Shown here: positions 4,443 to 7,044 of the stretch, in pieces
How positions within the stretch are numbered: the first letter of the stretch is position 1
How the letters are laid out: each line of letters opens with the position of its first letter
NCBI GenBank assembly: GCA_030151005.1
Contig: JASLES010000354.1
Location: forward strand, 1-7,044
Direction: 5' to 3'
Length of the DNA stretch: 7,044 bases
Source: Silvimonas sp.
GTDB taxonomy: Bacteria; Pseudomonadota; Gammaproteobacteria; Burkholderiales; Chitinibacteraceae
Position numbers and translations under genes: made by a program
The notes under the pieces: generated by a model
Told to the model about the DNA's origin: nothing
The model's input: the letters and a program-made list of their open reading frames with translations, nothing else
The model's database searches: none

Positions 4443-6089
4443 ATGTCCAAGCTGACCAGCTCGCCCGCCTGGCTTGCCCTCGCGGAACACTTCAAGGAAG
4501 TCTCGCCGCTGCACATGCGTGACTTGTTCCACAACGATCCCCAGCGTTTCGAGAAGTTCTCGCTGGAATCGGGTGGCCTGTTTTTCGATTACTCCAAGAA
4601 CCGCATCACCGAAAAGACCATGGAGCTCTTGCTGACCCTGGCGCGTGAGTCCGGTCTGCAAAAACGCATTGAACGCATGTTCTCCGGTGAAAAGATCAAC
4701 GTCACCGAAGACCGCGCCGTTCTGCACATTGCGCTGCGCAATCTGGACAAGAACCCGATCCTGGTCGATGGCGAAGATGTCATGCCCAAGGTTAATGCGG
4801 TCAAGGAAAAGATGTTCCGGTTCTCGGATGAGATCCGTTCTGGCGAGCGTGTCGGTTACACCGGCAAGGCGTTCACCGACATCGTCAACATTGGTATCGG
4901 CGGCTCTGATCTGGGCCCGGTCATGGTCTGTAATGCGCTCAAAGACTTTGGTCACCAGCGCCTGAACATGCACTTTGTGTCGACCGTTGACGGCGATCAG
5001 GTGGTCTCCACGCTCAAGAAGCTGAACCCGGAAACCACCCTCTTCATCATTGCGTCCAAGACCTTCACCACCCAGGAAACCATCACCAATGCCCGCACCG
5101 CGCGCAAGTGGTTCCTGGATCGCGTGGGTAACGAAGCACACATCGCCAAGCATTTTGTGGCTGTGTCGACCAACGCCAAGTCGGTAGCTGAGTTCGGCAT
5201 TGATACCGACAACATGTTCGAATTCTGGGACTGGGTCGGCGGCCGTTACAGCTTGTGGTCGGCCATTGGTTTGCCCATTGCCATTTACCTGGGCAAGCAC
5301 GATTACCAGGATTTGCTGCATGGCGCCTACACCATGGACGAGCATTTCAAGAACAAGCCATTTGAGCAAAACCTGCCCGTCATCATGGGCATGCTGGGCG
5401 TGTGGTACATCAACTTCTTTGGCGCCGCCACGCACCTGATCTCGCCGTACAACCAGTCTTTGCACCGCTTCCCGGCGTACCTGCAACAGCTGGACATGGA
5501 ATCCAACGGCAAGACGGTTGATCTGGATGGCCATCGCGTTGATTACTCCACCGGCCCGGTCGTGTGGGGCGATGCCGGTATCAACGGTCAGCACGCGTAC
5601 TACCAGATGCTGCACCAGGGCTCGCAAATGGTGCCGATCGACTTCATTGCCTCGGTTGAGCATCCGGAAATCCCGGAGCCGCACAGCACTATCCTGATGG
5701 CCAACTTCTTTGCCCAGACCGAAGCCTTTATGCGCGGCAAGAACGAGACCGAAGTGCGCGCGGAACTGACCAAGGCCGACATCACGGGTGAAGCGCAAGA
5801 CGCGCTGACCCCGCACAAGATTTTTGAAGGCAACCGCCCGACCAACTCCATCCTGATCCAGCGCCTGACACCGCGTCGCCTTGGCGCGCTGATTGCGCTG
5901 TACGAACACAAGATCATGGTGCAAGGCACGGTCTGGAACATCAACTCCTACGACCAGTGGGGCGTGGAACTGGGCAAGCAACTGGCCAAAGCCATTGAGG
6001 GTGAATTGACCACCCCGGGCCTGACCACGACCCATGACGCGTCCACCAACGGTCTCATCAACTACTACAAGCGCAATAACCCGCGCTAA
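4443..6089 (+). CDS. pgi: Glucose-6-phosphate isomerase
   Basis: Pgi reversibly interconverts glucose-6-phosphate and fructose-6-phosphate in the cytosol. In an organism that relies on the ED route it can return fructose-6-phosphate to Zwf as well as serve gluconeogenesis. The 548 residues match the E. coli-type enzyme (549) from end to end. Both family signatures are present: DWVGGRYSLWSAIG (263-276) and GTVWNINSYDQWGVELGK (495-512). NIGIGGSDLGP (149-159) and SKTFTTQET (205-213) bind the sugar phosphate. Expected catalytic residues are Glu353 (in MESNGK), His384 (in GQHAYYQ) and Lys512, each offset by two from E. coli. AAAGGA (4431-4436) lies 6 nt before the ATG. The gap of 174 bp after hexR carries a hairpin and an inverted repeat, so pgi may have its own promoter while also receiving readthrough. 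No frameshift or truncation is seen. Confidence 0.97.
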   Translation: MSKLTSSPAWLALAEHFKEVSPLHMRDLFHNDPQRFEKFSLESGGLFFDYSKNRITEKTMELLLTLARESGLQKRIERMFSGEKINVTEDRAVLHIALRNLDKNPILVDGEDVMPKVNAVKEKMFRFSDEIRSGERVGYTGKAFTDIVNIGIGGSDLGPVMVCNALKDFGHQRLNMHFVSTVDGDQVVSTLKKLNPETTLFIIASKTFTTQETITNARTARKWFLDRVGNEAHIAKHFVAVSTNAKSVAEFGIDTDNMFEFWDWVGGRYSLWSAIGLPIAIYLGKHDYQDLLHGAYTMDEHFKNKPFEQNLPVIMGMLGVWYINFFGAATHLISPYNQSLHRFPAYLQQLDMESNGKTVDLDGHRVDYSTGPVVWGDAGINGQHAYYQMLHQGSQMVPIDFIASVEHPEIPEPHSTILMANFFAQTEAFMRGKNETEVRAELTKADITGEAQDALTPHKIFEGNRPTNSILIQRLTPRRLGALIALYEHKIMVQGTVWNINSYDQWGVELGKQLAKAIEGELTTPGLTTTHDASTNGLINYYKRNNPR

Positions 6090-6097
6090 GCAGTAGC

Positions 6098-6129
6098 ACG
6101 GCGGCGTCTGCATCGGCGGACGCTGCCGT
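6098..6129 (+). terminator. Strong GC-rich hairpin after pgi, possible terminator
   Basis: The arms at 6098-6111 and 6116-6129 form an uninterrupted 14-bp stem, with two G-T pairs, around the tetraloop ATCG. It starts 8 bp after the pgi stop, the usual place for a terminator, and is the most stable hairpin seen in the window by eye. The following bases are AACACTCTC rather than a T-run, so it is either a non-canonical terminator or a 3'-end protector. The remaining 133 bp before aceE show no convincing promoter. Confidence 0.55.
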
Positions 6130-6262
6130 AACACTCTCGAATCACCCCATAACTACACCGCACAGCGGAAATGTGGAATCGCCCGACCACGAGTCAGGCG
6201 ACGCACCGGACTGGATACGTAAACCCGGGCAGCATTAACTACATCCATCAAAAGGTATGGCA

Positions 6263-7044
6263 ATGGCAGAGCAGATTCATGACCAGGACCCTCAAGAGAC
6301 CCGTGAGTGGCTGGATGCGCTGGATGGCGTGCTTGAGAACGAAGGTGCCGAACGCGCGCACTATCTCGTAGAAAAACTGATCGGGCACGCCCGTGAAGAC
6401 GGTGTAAACATCCCCTACACCGCCACCACCGCGTACATCAACACGATCCCGGTTCACCTGGAAGCACGCAGCCCGGGTGACCACACTTATGAAGAGCGCA
6501 TTCGCTCTTACACCCGCTGGAACGCAGCGGCCATGGTGGTTCGCGCCAACAAGATCAACGGCGATCTGGGCGGCCACATTACCTCTTTCGCTTCCGCCGC
6601 GACGTTGTATGACGTGGGCTGGAACCATTTCTGGCATGCCGCCAGCGACAATCACGGTGGTGACCTGGTGTATTTCCAGGGCCACAGTGCGCCCGGCATG
6701 TATTCGCGCGCCTTCCTGGAAGGCCGTATCTCTGAAGAACAACTGTTGAAGTTCCGTCAGGAAGTGGACGGTGGCGGCCTCTCCAGCTACCCGCACCCCT
6801 GGCTGATGCCGAACTTCTGGCAATTCCCGACCGTGTCCATGGGTCTGGGCCCATTGATGGCGATCTACCAGGCCCGCTTCATGAAGTATCTGGATGATCG
6901 CGGCTTCAAGCAAAAGGGCGATCGCAAGGTCTGGTGCTTCTGCGGTGATGGTGAAATGGATGAACCGGAATCGCTGGGTGCCATCTCGCTGGCTGGCCGT
7001 GAAAAGCTGGACAACCTGATCTTCGTCATCAACTGCAACCTGCA
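6263..7044 (+). CDS. aceE: Pyruvate dehydrogenase E1 component, N-terminal part (cut by window edge)
   Basis: AceE is the thiamine-diphosphate-dependent E1 of the cytosolic pyruvate dehydrogenase complex. It decarboxylates pyruvate and passes the acetyl group to E2 (AceF). The frame is open to the right edge and gives 260 codons of a protein usually near 890 residues, so it is the single-chain homodimeric E1 of proteobacteria, not the alpha/beta type. It aligns with E. coli AceE from ETREWLDAL (12-20) onward. GGHITSF (103-109) and YFQGHSAPG (137-145) hold His105 and His141, equivalent to E. coli His106 and His142. The thiamine-diphosphate motif runs from GDGEMDEPES (228-237) to VINCN (255-259), with Asp229 and Asn259 as expected metal ligands. 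I chose the ATG at 6263 because AAAAGG (6250-6255) is 7 nt upstream; the in-frame ATG at 6257 would leave only 1 nt. It follows pgi by 173 bp beyond a strong hairpin. aceF and lpd are expected downstream but are not visible. Confidence 0.96.
   Translation, partial: MAEQIHDQDPQETREWLDALDGVLENEGAERAHYLVEKLIGHAREDGVNIPYTATTAYINTIPVHLEARSPGDHTYEERIRSYTRWNAAAMVVRANKINGDLGGHITSFASAATLYDVGWNHFWHAASDNHGGDLVYFQGHSAPGMYSRAFLEGRISEEQLLKFRQEVDGGGLSSYPHPWLMPNFWQFPTVSMGLGPLMAIYQARFMKYLDDRGFKQKGDRKVWCFCGDGEMDEPESLGAISLAGREKLDNLIFVINCNL

Noticed and set aside
4401..6134. A minus-strand open frame of 577 codons covering all of pgi
   Set aside because: It is antisense to a gene with complete motifs and end-to-end family length. 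Its translation shows no domain I recognise, and it is explained by the codon bias of the sense strand, which rarely yields stops in that antisense frame.
1..7044. Window starting with CTGCAA and ending with CTGCA, as if cut at a restriction site or part of a repeat
   Set aside because: The start is not a PstI half-site and both ends lie inside intact coding frames (edd and aceE), so the similarity is most likely chance.
1..7044. CRISPR arrays, insertion sequences, tRNA or rRNA genes, phage or toxin-antitoxin genes
   Set aside because: No regularly spaced repeats, transposase motifs, clover-leaf sequences or accessory genes were seen, and nearly all the sequence is housekeeping coding DNA.

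Overview
This window is a central carbon metabolism locus, not a mobile or accessory region. It encodes the Entner-Doudoroff (ED) and oxidative pentose phosphate entry enzymes, their likely regulator HexR, phosphoglucose isomerase, and the start of pyruvate dehydrogenase E1. The gene set, the DevB/SOL-type 6-phosphogluconolactonase, the homodimeric AceE-type E1, the zwf-pgl-hexR-pgi order and the GC-rich codon use all suggest a betaproteobacterium. The Neisseriales (Chromobacteriaceae or Chitinibacteraceae) are the best guess. That placement is inferred from gene content and remembered synteny, not from a search.

Layout: edd, encoding 6-phosphogluconate dehydratase, lies on the minus strand at 519 to 1 and runs off the left edge. 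A divergent regulatory region of about 500 bp (520-1020) follows. Then come five plus-strand genes: zwf (1021-2472), pgl (2623-3321), hexR (3423-4268), pgi (4443-6089) and aceE (6263 onward, cut by the right edge). The gaps between the plus-strand genes are 101-174 bp. Each contains at least one strong hairpin without a following T-run, so these are not classical intrinsic terminators.

How the genes work together: Pgi interconverts glucose-6-phosphate and fructose-6-phosphate. Zwf and Pgl convert glucose-6-phosphate to 6-phosphogluconate. Edd converts that to 2-keto-3-deoxy-6-phosphogluconate (KDPG), which Eda (not in the window) splits into pyruvate and glyceraldehyde-3-phosphate. AceE starts pyruvate oxidation to acetyl-CoA. 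HexR is known in other proteobacteria as an RpiR-family repressor released by KDPG. Two HexR-like 15-bp operators are visible in the divergent region, one in front of each transcription unit. Each overlaps a plausible -10 hexamer in the same register, which supports coordinated repression of edd and of zwf-pgl-hexR.

No previously undescribed system was found. The points worth a second look are the matched operator/-10 architecture, a long zwf leader with competing hairpins and a four-codon mini-ORF, the hairpins at every junction, an inverted repeat before pgi, and the absence of glk from the cluster.
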